Assembly: GCA_029339505.1 (NCBI GenBank)
Contig: JAQISU010000115.1
Span: 12,158,501-12,222,500, forward strand
Direction: 5' to 3'
Length of the DNA stretch: 64,000 nucleotides
From: Unio delphinus
Taxonomy: Eukaryota; Mollusca; Bivalvia; Unionida; Unionidae
Made by a program: the position numbers and the translations under genes. How positions within the stretch are numbered: position 1 is the stretch's first letter; the number at the start of each line of letters is the position of its first letter. The notes beneath the pieces were generated by a model, which saw nothing but the letters and a program-made list of their open reading frames with translations, was not told where the DNA came from and did not search any database. Of the stretch, positions 31,453 to 41,972 are shown one piece after another.

Positions 31453-31607
31453 TTTTTTTTTAAAGGTTTCGTGGAAGTAAATCTAAATTTCTTCGTACTA
31501 CATTGTACGCATTTACCAGAAAGCGCTGATCGATTATTTTTTGTTGTAATCGTTGTCAAGTCATTTGTGCCAGTACGCGTCTTACATTTCACACAATATA
31601 GATCCAT
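31425..31607 (-). CDS. Small zinc-ribbon protein (DUF5679-like), 0-frame (60 aa)
   Basis: MDLYCVKCKTRT and GKCVQCSTKKFRF give two CxxC pairs around a conserved NNRSALSG turn, the layout of DUF5679-type zinc ribbons. The 0-frame product ends 10 codons after the A run. Related Maverick proteins (from memory) carry this ribbon fused to a PLA2 domain, which is what the -1 frame provides here. Confidence 0.75.
   Translation of the reverse strand: MDLYCVKCKTRTGTNDLTTITTKNNRSALSGKCVQCSTKKFRFTSTKPLKKNEEMILQPS
31452..31458 (-). promoter_or_regulatory. Candidate -1 frameshift slippery site A_AAA_AAC
   Basis: On the minus strand the heptamer lies in the zinc-ribbon frame as A-AAA-AAC. A -1 slip leads exactly into the PLA2 frame. 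The A run is nine long here and eight in element 2, with different upstream linkers, yet the same heptamer and frame relation are kept. Confidence 0.6.
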
Positions 31608-31624
31608 AATTTATATATAACAGC
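31608..31624. promoter_or_regulatory. 17-base divergent start region, zinc ribbon/ATPase
   Basis: Only 17 bases (including TTTATATATAA) separate the ATG of the zinc ribbon from the ATG of the ATPase on the other strand. Element 2 has the same spacing (61707-61723). The promoters must overlap the coding ends or the messages must be nearly leaderless. Confidence 0.55.
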
Positions 31625-32287
31625 ATGAATGTAATTGATTATTCAGCTACGAGACGACGGGAACCTATTAAACACCATGCAATGTTACCAAATTCTATTC
31701 GCGCGATTATCATCGGACCATCTGGAAGTGGTAAAACACAATTGCTACTTAATTTGATAACGAGATGGATGAAGTGGGATAAGTTGTATATGATTGCTCC
31801 GAGTGTAGATGATCAGCGATGTTATGAAGTGTTAAAGGATTTTAACGAAGCCGCGCTAGAAATTAACGGCGATGATATCATTGAGTTTATAACCGATATC
31901 GAAGAGGCACCTAGCATTGACTCCATCGACGGAAGTATTAACAATTTAGTCGTATATGATGATATCATGTTAGATAATCAAAAGAATCCTGCTAGGATAT
32001 TTTCCAGAGGCAGACATAAAAACACTGATGTGATATATGTCACTCAACGTTACACTCAAATTCCTAAAGTGATCAGAGATAATTGTAATTTATTATGCGT
32101 GTTTAACGGTGTTGATACTCACACGCTAAGAAATATTTGGCAAACGTGGTGCGGTGGCGATATGGATCATAATCAATTTAAAAATTTCTTTAACCGCGCT
32201 CAGACAATCCAACATGGATTTATAACGATAAATTTATCAGATCCTCGGACAAGATATCGTGTCGGACTTGATCAGATATTTAGTTAA
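31625..32287 (+). CDS. A32/FtsK-like genome packaging ATPase (220 aa)
   Basis: Walker A GPSGSGKT at 31-38, Walker B NLVVYDDI with Asp112-Asp113, and a downstream VIYVTQRYTQIPKVIRDN segment matching the sensor region of poxvirus A32-type packaging ATPases. The size (220 aa) is usual for Maverick packaging enzymes. It pumps genome DNA into preformed capsids. It is the last gene before the right terminal repeat and the only plus-strand gene besides the polymerase. Element 2 carries an intact homologue. Confidence 0.9.
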   Translation: MNVIDYSATRRREPIKHHAMLPNSIRAIIIGPSGSGKTQLLLNLITRWMKWDKLYMIAPSVDDQRCYEVLKDFNEAALEINGDDIIEFITDIEEAPSIDSIDGSINNLVVYDDIMLDNQKNPARIFSRGRHKNTDVIYVTQRYTQIPKVIRDNCNLLCVFNGVDTHTLRNIWQTWCGGDMDHNQFKNFFNRAQTIQHGFITINLSDPRTRYRVGLDQIFS

Positions 32288-32292
32288 CGCAT

Positions 32293-32491
32293 AGCAGCAG
32301 AGTGGGTGAACACCAACGACAATGGCGTCTTTTTTTGTTATTTTTTTGTTCAAATCATTTTTTAAAAAATTATAATATTTTCAAGGAAGCCTCAGTTTAG
32401 TAAATTAAGGCCTATATCAGCAATTTCGGGAAACCTCAGTTTGCTAATTGACGCCTATAAAAGTTGTGTAGGGTTCACCCACTCTGCTGCT
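32293..32491 (-). repeat. Element 1 right terminal inverted repeat
   Basis: 199 bp, reverse complement of 16437-16634 with a few differences near the A run. Outer end GTTCACCCACTCTGCTGCT; inner end AGCAGCAGAGTGGGTGAAC. The near-identity of the two ends suggests recent integration or end correction during replication. Confidence 0.95.
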
Positions 32492-33390
32492 CTATTGTAT
32501 CCCAATGGAAGTCAAGCGTTTGTCCACGGGATCTACCTCTCTCTATCTCCACAAAAATAAACTTCAGAATTGGAGCAACTTGTCTAGGCTCACAGTGGGC
32601 ATACCTATGCAAAGATAAACGTCAGAAATAACAGTCTGTATGAATGCAAGTATTGCCCAACTACTACGAGTAAAGTGTGGACTCTTCAGGAAAGATATAT
32701 ACATATAAGTATAATATAGATGAATGCCATTTTGAAAGCCTTTAACTGGTGACATGAATATCTAAAAGGAGAGGAAGTAGCTATTTTATCCGGCAACTCT
32801 ACGGTGTATACTTACTTCAAACAGCCAGGTGGGACCAAGTTCCGAAACATCTGCATCCTGGTATGGGACCTTCAAAAGTGATGTCTTCAAAAGACCCAAG
32901 TTCTAATTCTTCATATTCCGGGAATCCTAAACGTACCAACCATTGACGGACCTGTTTGCCATTAGGTTAAATAAAAAACACCCAAACTTTTTTTCACCAG
33001 TCCGGGATCTAAGAGCTTTGGCACATCGACTTGCTATATATCAAGTGGTACAACCTGGTGGCATACGCCTAACATCTAACACATCTTCTTCCATAGGTGA
33101 TATAGAAGGCAAGAAAATCAAAGTGTCGCGTCATCCTCATTGCAACACTTAGATATGAGATGTCATGGAGTTACGACCTGATCAATCTCGAAATGAAACT
33201 TTCTATAAAAAATGTGATTTTCCCTAATCTGCTCAAACAACCACAACTACTGTTGTTTCATCCTAACCCATAGCTACTGAACATGCATGCCTGGGTCATA
33301 TTAAACAGGCCCACAAAAATAGACTACCCGTAATCACATTCACAGAGAGCGTGCCATACTCAACAGTAGTAACTGAGATATTCACGGGAT
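32492..33390 (+). mobile_element. DIRS-like retrotransposon remnant, 3' part (RNase H to recombinase start)
   Basis: It continues the remnant cut at 16436. It begins with the CTAT duplication, then LQNWSNLSRLTVGIPM, TDLFAIRLNKKHPNFFSPVR near 32942-33003 (end of the RNase H region), and a HPNP...LNMHAW stretch near 33260-33300 that resembles the start of the tyrosine recombinase of DIRS elements. Several stops. Confidence 0.55.
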
Positions 33391-33670
33391 ATGCCGAAAT
33401 CCCTACACGTAGGGGAGATCACTCTTCCTGAACGCCTTATTTGTGGGCAGATAACTTTGAACTTCTCTCAGCTAAAAGTATATCAAGGATGGCTGGATTT
33501 GCGTGGTAGTAGTAGTAGTTTTCCGAAGGTATTATCATCAGATGAGTATTCTCGAAAAACATATTTTACTAGAAACAATTGGTTTTTATCTTTAGTGTCA
33601 ATGCATATCACATTTTATATTCAAGTACTTGCTTAGCGTATTGTTACCTTTAAGTTGTCCATTTTTCAAG

Positions 33671-33818
33671 AATCCAAGTGAGCCTGTAACTGTCGCCCAC
33701 AATACGTCGGGAGAGGACAAAGGAAACGAGGGAGTAGTACAGACCTACCAAATACCGACACTATCACTTAACCGTTATAAGATGATTTATATTAGCATGT
33801 GGGCTGTAAATGAGGTGG
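33671..33818 (+). CDS. Host gene exon 17
   Basis: First recognisable exon after element 1. Acceptor TTTTTCAAG. It reads to MIYISMWAVNEVG, an FN3 end. The donor G|GTATTC gives the phase 1 needed downstream. The usual VD-TPP linker is not found before the next exon, so one exon may be unrecognised or lost. Confidence 0.65.
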
Positions 33819-35014
33819 GTATTCACACCAATCAAATTTGCATGCACTTTATTAAAAATGGTACTTTTATTCCACCTTTTAAATATAAAGGTAATCAAAA
33901 ATGGTTAAAACGTTCACGATTTTATCTATGCCAAAAATTAACTATTAATGAAATGCTTAAGACACGAAAAATAAATCACTTTAACAGAACTGATAAAATT
34001 GCCCATTTGATAATATTTCATTATCTTTAGGGACTAATATATTAATTATATATTATAGGTAGACAGAGATTTCACAACTATAAGTTATGAAAGAATATAC
34101 ATTGATACTATTATCAGAAACATTTGAAATTCTTGAAGTATCTTTATTGTTATTACTACAATACGAGTGAATACAGTCATTAGCACTTCCTTGTTATATC
34201 AATAATAATTAACAATAATAAGTAATGCATTTATTTGATGCTATCTTTTACGAATAAGTAAGATATATTTATTAACTCAAAATACACATGGTACGATTCT
34301 TTAATGCTGGTCTGCTAACAATTTCTATTTGCATAAGTATGTTTTGAGACTCTCATACATCAGTTTCCAGAATGAGGTAAATTGTCTTCTCTTCAAATCA
34401 ATCAAATAGTTCATTAATATAGAATTATTACAATAATGAGGAAAAAGACAGTGTAATATTTCACTTCAACACAATTAATCAGAAGTAAATAAATTATTGG
34501 ATGATTTTATACATGTTATGATAGAGTAGATACAATCTATGTCTCACGATTCGCGAGACTATATGATAAGTGTACCGGTTACAGAAAACAGATATATTAT
34601 TATGGATACAATACATTTTAATGTGTAAAACAATATTTTGATACAATGTATACGTGTCCATTTTATGGTTTGATACATGATATAAAACAATGTTTTGTCA
34701 ATATTATTTAACATTTAAATAATTGTTGAAACATAAATTATTATATTTAGTTTGGAAAAATGATTTTCCAATGATTTACCTCTATATACTAGAAATCCAA
34801 ATACTAGAATACAGCGAAATGTTTGGCCAAGTCAATCACCATACTTTCTCTCAGAACAAAGTGTCATATACTTTTACAATACAGGCAGGACTAAGAAGCC
34901 CAATGCTTCACTCATTATTCAAACTGCACTACGGAGGATTAATGGAACTTGTCAGAAGATGTTCCGCACACACTTGTCTGGGTCACTGTGTGTGCGCTCC
35001 TCAAGAAGGAAAAT

Positions 35015-35395
35015 GTGACTTAAATGGAGTTCAGTGTAACAATATTAGTAGTGAGTATGTTCAAACACAAATGGAATTCCGTGTAACAATATTAGTAATG
35101 AGTATATTCAAACACTTAAATGGAGTTCTGTGTAACAATATTCGTAGTGAGTATATTCAAAATCTGAAATGGCGTTCAGTGTAACAATATTAGTAGTGAG
35201 TATATTCAAACACTTAAATGCAGTTCAGTGTAGCAATATTAGTAGTGAGTATATTCAAACAAATGAAGTTCCATGTAACAATATTACTAGTGAGTATATT
35301 CAAACACTTAAATTGAGTTCAACATAACAATATTAGTAGTGAGTATATTCCAACACTTAAATGGAGTTCAACATAACAATATCAGTCGTATATTT
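35015..35395 (+). repeat. Minisatellite, about 50-base unit
   Basis: Seven or so degenerate copies of a unit containing GTAACAATATTAGTAGTGAG and TATATTCAAACACTTAAATG. Confidence 0.9.
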
Positions 35396-35527
35396 ATTTC
35401 ATAGCTTTTTACCCATTTTAATATATTTAGATAATTTATTAATCTTTTGCTTTTGATGTCTCATATTTAGTACCTGGGTAGATGACAACTGATCAAGAAG
35501 TTAATCTTACCTTGAATTTCAAATTGT

Positions 35528-35775
35528 GTAACATTAAAGTTATTAACATTAAGTCATTAACATTAAGTCATTAACATTAATTCATTAACATTAAGTCATT
35601 AACATTAAGTCATTAACATTAATTCATTAACATTAAGTCATTAACATTAATTCATTAACATTAAGTCATTAACATTAATTCATTAACATTAAGTCATTAA
35701 CATTAAGTCATTAACATTAATTCATTAACATTAAGTCATTAACATTAATTCATTAACATTAAGTCATTAACTTTA
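35528..35775 (+). repeat. Minisatellite, 13-base unit
   Basis: About 19 copies alternating between ATTAACATTAAGTC and ATTAACATTAATTC versions. Tandem without spacers, so not a CRISPR array. Confidence 0.95.
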
Positions 35776-36119
35776 AAGTCACTTTGAATGATCAAACACT
35801 AGTTATTATATTCAGTTTTGCTGAAAAATTATTACACACTGCCGGTACACTGTGAATGTTTGTCTTCTCCACTTTGTATTTATCACACAAGCTTATGTCA
35901 TACACGAACAAACCCAGTGAAGACCTGTTTAATATTTTCAAATGGAAATACTGTCTGCTTTGGAACACAAATATGTTTAATATATGTAAATGTTTAGAGT
36001 TATTTCATAACAAATATCGATGTACATGTCACTTAAGTAGTATTTTTTATAATAAAAGGTCACAGCTGGAATTTTCAAAAGGATTTTTAGTATAAATAGT
36101 ACAATACATATTTTTACAG

Positions 36120-36252
36120 ATCCAGCTGAGCATACACTACATGTCATTGATATTCAGAATCTTGAAGATCCTACCAACGCCCCACAAATACGATATGCAG
36201 CTATGGATTCTGTTCTTGCAGCCCGATGGACTGATGATGACCATGCCTCTTG
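36120..36252 (+). CDS. Host gene exon 18
   Basis: Acceptor ATTTTTACAG, donor TCTTG|GTTTGT. It reads DPAEHTLHVIDIQ and DSVLAARWTDDDHAS. Phase 2 out. Confidence 0.75.
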
Positions 36253-36591
36253 GTTTGTTGTTTCTATTATAACAGGAACAACATGATGTGTTATATTGGA
36301 AATTAATCTGTATTGGTCACATGAGACATGTATCGGAAGGATATAAACGTCTGTGTAACTTCAAAATAGTAACGGAAAAACAGTAAGAAAAATATAATTG
36401 AAGCAGGAAATAAGTATTATGAGAGAGAGAGAGTAATAGAGCACACTGTTCAGGAACAAGTTAAACAAAAACATACATTCTTGGAGAGCCGTTACACATT
36501 GAGTGTATACACATTTCAATTCACGGATTTCTTTCAAAATGAAGATTTTAATCAGCAATCATTATTACAAGCCGATTTTATCTGTCTCCAG

Positions 36592-36713
36592 GTACGAGTG
36601 GAGTGTTGGGGAGAGTTCATATGATGAACCAAAGGGTGTCTTTTCTGCAAGTCAGGAAAACGTATGGCACCATGTTGGAGAAGAAAGATATATGATTTAC
36701 AGCCTTCCACGAA
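36592..36713 (+). CDS. Host gene exon 19
   Basis: Acceptor CTGTCTCCAG, donor CGAA|GTAAGA. It reads YEWSVGESSYDEP and continues the preceding W in phase 2. Confidence 0.8.
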
Positions 36714-36927
36714 GTAAGATACTCAAGAAGATAGATGCACTTTTCTAGTATTTGTACACGAATACTGGTATTTATTTACCGATTTATAAATAAATTATTA
36801 CAATTATAATCTCGATTAATGGAACTGTTGAAACCCAAAGTGATTATGTAACAATCTGAAATTATTTAACCCACGGACAGTTTTTAATTATTACGTAATA
36901 CAAATATATTTATCGATTATGTAAGTA

Positions 36928-37050
36928 TGTTATTTACTATTAACAGGTAAGGATCTACATCGATTATGTTAGCGTGTTATTTACTATTCACAGGTAAGGA
37001 TCTGCATCGATTATGTTAGTGTGTTATTTACTATTCACAGGTAAGGATCT
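36928..37050 (+). repeat. Tandem triplication across a splice acceptor
   Basis: The segment ACTATTCACAGGTAAGGATC and following recurs three times with a period of about 57 and 75 bases (CAG at 36945, 36994 and 37040). Only the last copy leads into the open exon 20. Confidence 0.75.
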
Positions 37051-37180
37051 GCACAATGGACATAATTATTCCTTTTTTGTACGAGCATGGTATAATGAGA
37101 GTTCCTACGCAATTTTCAAAAGTCTGGGCGTCTACATTGATTCCAAATCTCCGAGAACGACGAACCTCAAAGGGATTAAC
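37041..37180 (+). CDS. Host gene exon 20
   Basis: Acceptor ACTATTCACAG, the last of three tandem copies of the same splice-site segment. Donor AAC|GTAATT. It reads LHNGHNYSFFVRAWYNESSY and GVYIDSKSPR. Confidence 0.8.
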
Positions 37181-37496
37181 GTAATTATCAGTTTTCAACT
37201 GCCATTTTATTGAAAAGAGTTACTGATAACTTCATGAAATTTCATCCTTTTCTGAACTCAATAGTTTGAATATGTCAACATTTCTGAATTTCACTGTACG
37301 CGTGCATGTTAATTTTGGATGCAATGATGAAGTACTTTCGATGTATGATGGCTTCAAGTAATATAACATATTGTTTGTTATGGAGTGTGCAATTCACAAT
37401 ATCTTACTGTCTACTTTCAATTTCATTTTTAGTTTAAGGTGTAAGCAGTCAATCCTTGGTTAAAATAAAATAATACATATTATGATCCATTACTAG

Positions 37497-37644
37497 GTGA
37501 AGGAAACAATTGGTAACCTGACAAAAGACGTTGACTTCGCCAAGCTTGGAGACGAACTCTATGTGGACTGGACGAGTAAATTCCTTGACGCCAAACTAGG
37601 CGGCATCAATATGTTCCGCTTGTACATCAGTACATATCCTGGAG
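37497..37644 (+). CDS. Host gene exon 21 with a GC donor
   Basis: Acceptor CATTACTAG. It reads DELYVDWTSKFLDAKLGG and ends YPG in phase 1 at GGAG|GCAAGT. The GC donor fits both the phase and the start of the next exon. Confidence 0.75.
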
Positions 37645-38106
37645 GCAAGTTTATATAATCTTCATAGCTTCCCTTTGCTATTTCTTCAATAATGATATCT
37701 TGCTAAAGTAATGACATGGGTTTTTATTCTTTACAAGTAAAGTTTGAAATCATTCTTATACAGGATTTTTAATTCAGATTTATATAAAGTGAAAAAAGAA
37801 GCAAGCAATAAATTGGTATTGTTACAATAGTTCTGTTTGGAGATTGTTGCTTTCTTATAGAGGTTTCTTACCCGCACAACATTTTTATGATGTTCTTATG
37901 AAATGCCGAGATTTAGTAAGAGCGTTCGCTGTACAAAATATTGCTTGAAAATATTTTTTTCTTAGGCCATGATGTCTAAGCAAAAGAAGATGATATTTAT
38001 CATTTTTATGATGTTCTTTAGAAGGGTCAGAACACATCACAAAATGCAGAAACTTAGTACGAATGTTGGCTGTATAACCTATAGCTTAAAAATGTTCTTT
38101 TCTTAG
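37645..38106. repeat. Host intron with an internal duplication of its 3' end
   Basis: The stretch ending at TTTTCTTAGGCCATGATGTC (near 37960-37980) is a diverged copy of the true acceptor and exon start at 38097-38120. The copy has a stop soon after and is a decoy or decayed duplicate. Confidence 0.65.
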
Positions 38107-38310
38107 GCCATGACGTCTACGCAGCAGAAGGTGGTATCGATCCAACAGTCAGTAGGTACTTTCTACCACTGCAAAATTTAATTCCACACACTCGTTACTA
38201 CGCCAACATTCAAGCCTACGGTAAATCGGGGCTTCATACTACCGTTACCTCTGATGGTTTTATGATTGACGTTGATCCTCCAGAACCAGGCATGGTCTAT
38301 GATGGCCAAG
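38107..38310 (+). CDS. Host gene exon 22
   Basis: Acceptor TTTTCTTAG, donor CAAG|GTTGGT. It reads TRYYANIQAYGKSGLHTTVT and then DGFMIDVDPPEPGMVYDG. Confidence 0.85.
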
Positions 38311-39142
38311 GTTGGTATTGTTTGTTCCTTGAATCTGATTACGATTCTGTAGATCGTCTCGTGACCTTTGAAATTATCACATCTGACAGATATGTAATGA
38401 TCTAATAATTTATGATTATATTTGAAAGGATATGTGATGACGGAGAGATATTTTTTTGGATATTGTACACATACTGATTCATCAGAATATTTGGTTATCG
38501 ATTCTAATGTCAACTAAATTTTGTACAAAAACCATTATAGTTTGTTAATTTAAAAAAAAATGAAAATTATATTAAGATGCTACTTCATTGATGTGTCAAC
38601 GCTGCTGGACTTTCAGTAACATGGTCCGTACTCTCCAAATGAGAGCGTTAACCTTTATAGTACAATATTTTGAGAGTCACATTACGACAGGTGAGACTTG
38701 CTAGCATGTGCTGTGCTGGAACTTTCATGTTTCAGGTGAGAAATTATATTTAAGTTAATACAAACAAACTTACAGCTGGAACTAGATACGAATTTAAAGG
38801 AATATAATAAGGATGACAGAATGACAAACCTTTCTTTGGGGTACAATTTTTCATCATTTTCGGGAAAACAAATAACAAATAAAGTTTTTCTTTCCTCATT
38901 ATGGCAGAAATATATGTTTGCCATTACATTATTTAATATTACACTAATACTTGTATGTACAGATTAGTCGAAAAGTGAAAGGCACCATAATAAAATATTT
39001 GTTTTGACACAATCATTATCTACAACTCATTATTCTTGGTTTTTTTCTGTAAGAATGGACAAAAAAATAAAAATCTGCTTATGAGACATAAACGTCAGCA
39101 CTCAAAAGTTTGATCACACTTATACAGGCACTAACCTAATGA

Positions 39143-39400
39143 ACCACTCCGGTGTCCTAATGGTCAATGCGTCAGACTCGGATGCAGGAGGTCGCGTTTT
39201 CGAAACCCGGCAGTGTCATATCAAAGACTTATTAATATGGTACTAACAGCTGCCTCGCTTGGCGATCAGCAGTATGAGCTTAGTGTTAGGACTGGTAGGC
39301 ACTATGTCTGGATAATGTGATTGGGATGTATATCATGCTACATGTCTGCTCCATGATGCCCCAGTGCTAGACATTATAAACTGCCACAATGCAGATACCG
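39143..39400 (+). mobile_element. tRNA-derived SINE
   Basis: The 5' end (TCCTAATGGTCAATGCGTCA, GACTCGGATGCAGGAGGT and TTTTCGAAACCCGG) resembles a tRNA-Arg gene with A and B boxes. It is followed by about 190 bases of unrelated body. The anticodon stem is not intact, so it is not a working tRNA. Confidence 0.65.
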
Positions 39401-39429
39401 TAGGGATATGACTGACATTTTTTTAATTC

Positions 39430-39430
39430 C

Positions 39431-39464
<34 letters not shown>
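39430..39464. repeat. (CA)n microsatellite
   Basis: About 34 bases of alternating CA directly after the SINE-like sequence. Confidence 0.95.
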
Positions 39465-39468
<4 letters not shown>

Positions 39469-39724
39469 CCTAATGTTTCACGCAAAATTGGCCTTGCAAT
39501 AGGAATTCTGTTTTAACGAAATATATATACTTATTAACTGCTTCAAGCTCCTATCCCTGCAGCGTTTCACAATTTTCGCTGCTAGAGTAATTATAAATGG
39601 ACGATAACTTGCTTGCTTTGCTTTGGGTATTCATTCGGCGTGAATCAAGAAGTCTTTAAATCTGTATTATAAATCTTACAAAGCATAAATGTACATTTTA
39701 ATACATTTGTGCATTCCGGTTTAG

Positions 39725-39928
39725 GATGGAGAGACGTGGAATTCCAGAACAGTTCAGTAGATATGAGAGCTTCTTGGCATAGTTTCAGTGATCTAGATTC
39801 GGGAATCAGTCATTATATGTGGTGCTCCACAACGGACATTCAGTCAACAATATGCTCAATCAGGTCATGGAAAGATATGGGCCTTTTCACAAATAGCAGC
39901 CACAAGCTAAACACCTCTGTTGCCGATG
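39725..39928 (+). CDS. Host gene exon 23
   Basis: Acceptor TTCCGGTTTAG, donor GATG|GTAATT. It reads MRASWHSFSDLDSGISHYMW, a clear module core. Confidence 0.85.
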
Positions 39929-40284
39929 GTAATTGATTTTAGTCATTTATTAAATCTATTTATTCTGAGTACATATTTTTATGTTTCTGATTTACTTTAA
40001 CTAATATGAACTCATTCCTATGAGTAAAAAATAACTTTACTTTCCATGAATTTAATTGTTTTATTGTACCAATTATTCCTTCATATAATTCAGAACTTTA
40101 AGTTGATGTTCAATTTATTAGTAATAGAAATAGAGTATCAAAGTTTAGTTAATACAGGGAATTATTCATGTTATATGCAACTTGAATATGATTTAACACT
40201 TGTGATGCTTGTATTGTATATCTGTTTCATTGCATTTTGATGCATGTGTGAAACAAGTATAAGCACCATGACCTTTGTTTACAG

Positions 40285-41058
40285 GAACAAGAATAGTTCA
40301 GAAAATCTATGCCATTGATGCTGTTGGTCACACATCAACGGTTGTGGTATCTGATGGTGTCACAGTTGATTCAACTGCCGCCGTGAGCGAGGATAGAAGT
40401 GTATTTCTTGAGAACATAGTCCAAAATCCATCTTTTGAGACAGACAATTTCGGCAAAACATGTATGGAAATAGAACACATGGCCAACTGTGAAACACACC
40501 CAATTACAGGATGGACATCCGCACCAGGCTCTTGCGTTTGGTTAGCAACTACAAGTATTCATCATGCTCAAGATGGCAATTCCTTCCTTGTTGTGCAAGG
40601 CTCTGTTACACAAACTATTCAACGTTTAGAAAAAGATCAGAAGTACAGAGTTGTCTTTTATACAAGTCATTTGCCTTTTTCTCTATCTGTTATAAGCAAT
40701 AAGGAAGGGTTCATAAACATTGATGGAACCAGGCATGTCTTCTTTTTGTATAATAAGGTCCACAGGCAAGACAACAGGCACACATTTCAAACTATTATGA
40801 TATGGCACCAACATACATTTTTCTTCCGAGCTCGATCACCAAATATTACTTTAGAGATTGGGAGCACAGATCGGTCAACAGGGATAGCTATTGATAATGT
40901 CCAAGTTCAGAAAAACATTCTTCGCACAGACCCATCCATGGATAAAAATTATCACGTACAAGCACACACAGTATTTGTTCACGATTGGACATCGGTTCAC
41001 GCCTCCTGGAACTTTGTTGACCCTGAAAGTCCCATTGTCGACTACAGCTGGGCAATAG
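40285..41058 (+). CDS. Host gene exon 24, FN3 linker plus DUF642-like domain
   Basis: A 774-base open exon (acceptor TTTACAG, donor ATAG|GTAAGA), several times longer than the others. After SDGVTVDSTAA it encodes about 190 residues that are not FN3: an 'NPSFETD' start, 'GWTSAPGSCVW', 'HAQDGNSFLVVQGSVTQTI', 'YRVVFYTSHLP' and 'STGIAIDNVQV'. That order resembles DUF642/carbohydrate-binding beta-sandwich domains. It then returns to FN3 with HASWNFVDPESPIVDYSWAI. The assignment is by motif order only. Confidence 0.8.
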
Positions 41059-41381
41059 GTAAGAAACGTCTATAAACAATCTAACGCGGGTTGGTATTGA
41101 AATAAATTGATTATATGTTATAGACTTCACTGCTGCTGCATATTTTAGGAGAGATAAACCTTGATATTTTTTAAACCTTGCAGACGTATAGTTAATATTA
41201 AGAACTGACATTGATAAAAATCTTGTTTATTTGTATGTCAGTAATGTTTTTAACTGCCTAAAATAGCCTTGCTTTTGATACCACCGTCTCGTATTTAATA
41301 TATTTGCACTGACAATATCGCTGTCATTTTAGTGATTCTCAGTTTTGTAATGTAAAACTTTATATGCCCTGTTGCTTGTAG

Positions 41382-41594
41382 GTTATATAGTCGGTGGATC
41401 ACAGCTGCAGGACTTCCGTTCGGTAGGACTGAGAACTTTTGCCTTCAACAGTTCTCTGAAGCTGAAGCATAACTCCAGAGTCCATGTAACGGTTGTAGCT
41501 ACCAATGCTGTTGGCTTGAAGACAGTATCATATTCCGAACCGATCATTGTGGATCTTACACCACCAGTTTTGGAAGTCATCAATGATGGCAAAG
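41382..41594 (+). CDS. Host gene exon 25
   Basis: Acceptor TTGCTTGTAG, donor AAAG|GTTTGT. It reads VHVTVVATNAVGLKTVSYSE and IIVDLTPPVLEV. Confidence 0.85.
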
Positions 41595-41818
41595 GTTTGT
41601 TATTATTATCTTCATAATTTTTATTATCATTTTTATTATTATTATTAGTAGTAGTAGTAGTAGTAGTAATAGTAGTATTAACGAATCATTTTTGTCTCAT
41701 AAAACAATTTGCAGCCTAAGGCATACGTAAAAGTCATATTAGGTATTCATTCTTATCAATACCTATATATAGCTGAGCCTAAATTTCAATGGGCCATTTG
41801 GTTAACGTCTTTGCTAAA

Positions 41819-41820
<2 letters not shown>

Positions 41821-41896
<76 letters not shown>
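41821..41896. repeat. (TA)n microsatellite
   Basis: About 75 bases of TA upstream of exon 26. Open frames across it are artefacts. Confidence 0.95.
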
Positions 41897-41897
<1 letters not shown>

Positions 41898-41972
41898 TCT
41901 TATACCTCTGTTCATTTGTGACTGGTCTGTTCGATTTGGAAGATCTCTTAACTATAATATTTTCATATTTAG

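Larger units (their letters stand above)
16437..32491. mobile_element. Integrated Maverick/adintovirus-like element 1
   Basis: A 16,055-bp element bounded by 198/199-bp terminal inverted repeats and inserted in a DIRS-like remnant inside a host intron. It encodes a DDE integrase, a PolB-like-SF1 helicase-HNH protein, a packaging ATPase, an adenain-like protease, a capsid protein and minor capsid candidates, which defines the Maverick/Polinton/adintovirus class. Genes are arranged as one long minus-strand late block, a central plus-strand replication gene, and integrase, PLA2 and ATPase at the right end. Most frames are open. The visible defects are an in-frame TGA in the capsid gene and an A-run frame break in the 22951-24020 gene. 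Confidence 0.93.
33819..36119. other. Host intron with two minisatellites
   Basis: AT-rich to 34720. The stretch 34723-35040 is open but resembles no FN3 exon. From 35015 two tandem-repeat arrays follow, listed separately. The module linker expected between exons 17 and 18 was not found. Confidence 0.5.

Noticed and set aside
34723..35184. 153-residue open frame in a host intron
   Set aside because: The C-terminal half is minisatellite and the first half matches no FN3 exon; no splice phase fits.
35528..35775. Regular repeat resembling a CRISPR array
   Set aside because: Units are directly tandem with no unique spacers, in eukaryotic DNA.
39150..39220. Functional tRNA-Arg gene
   Set aside because: Stem positions are disrupted and it is followed by a SINE-like body.
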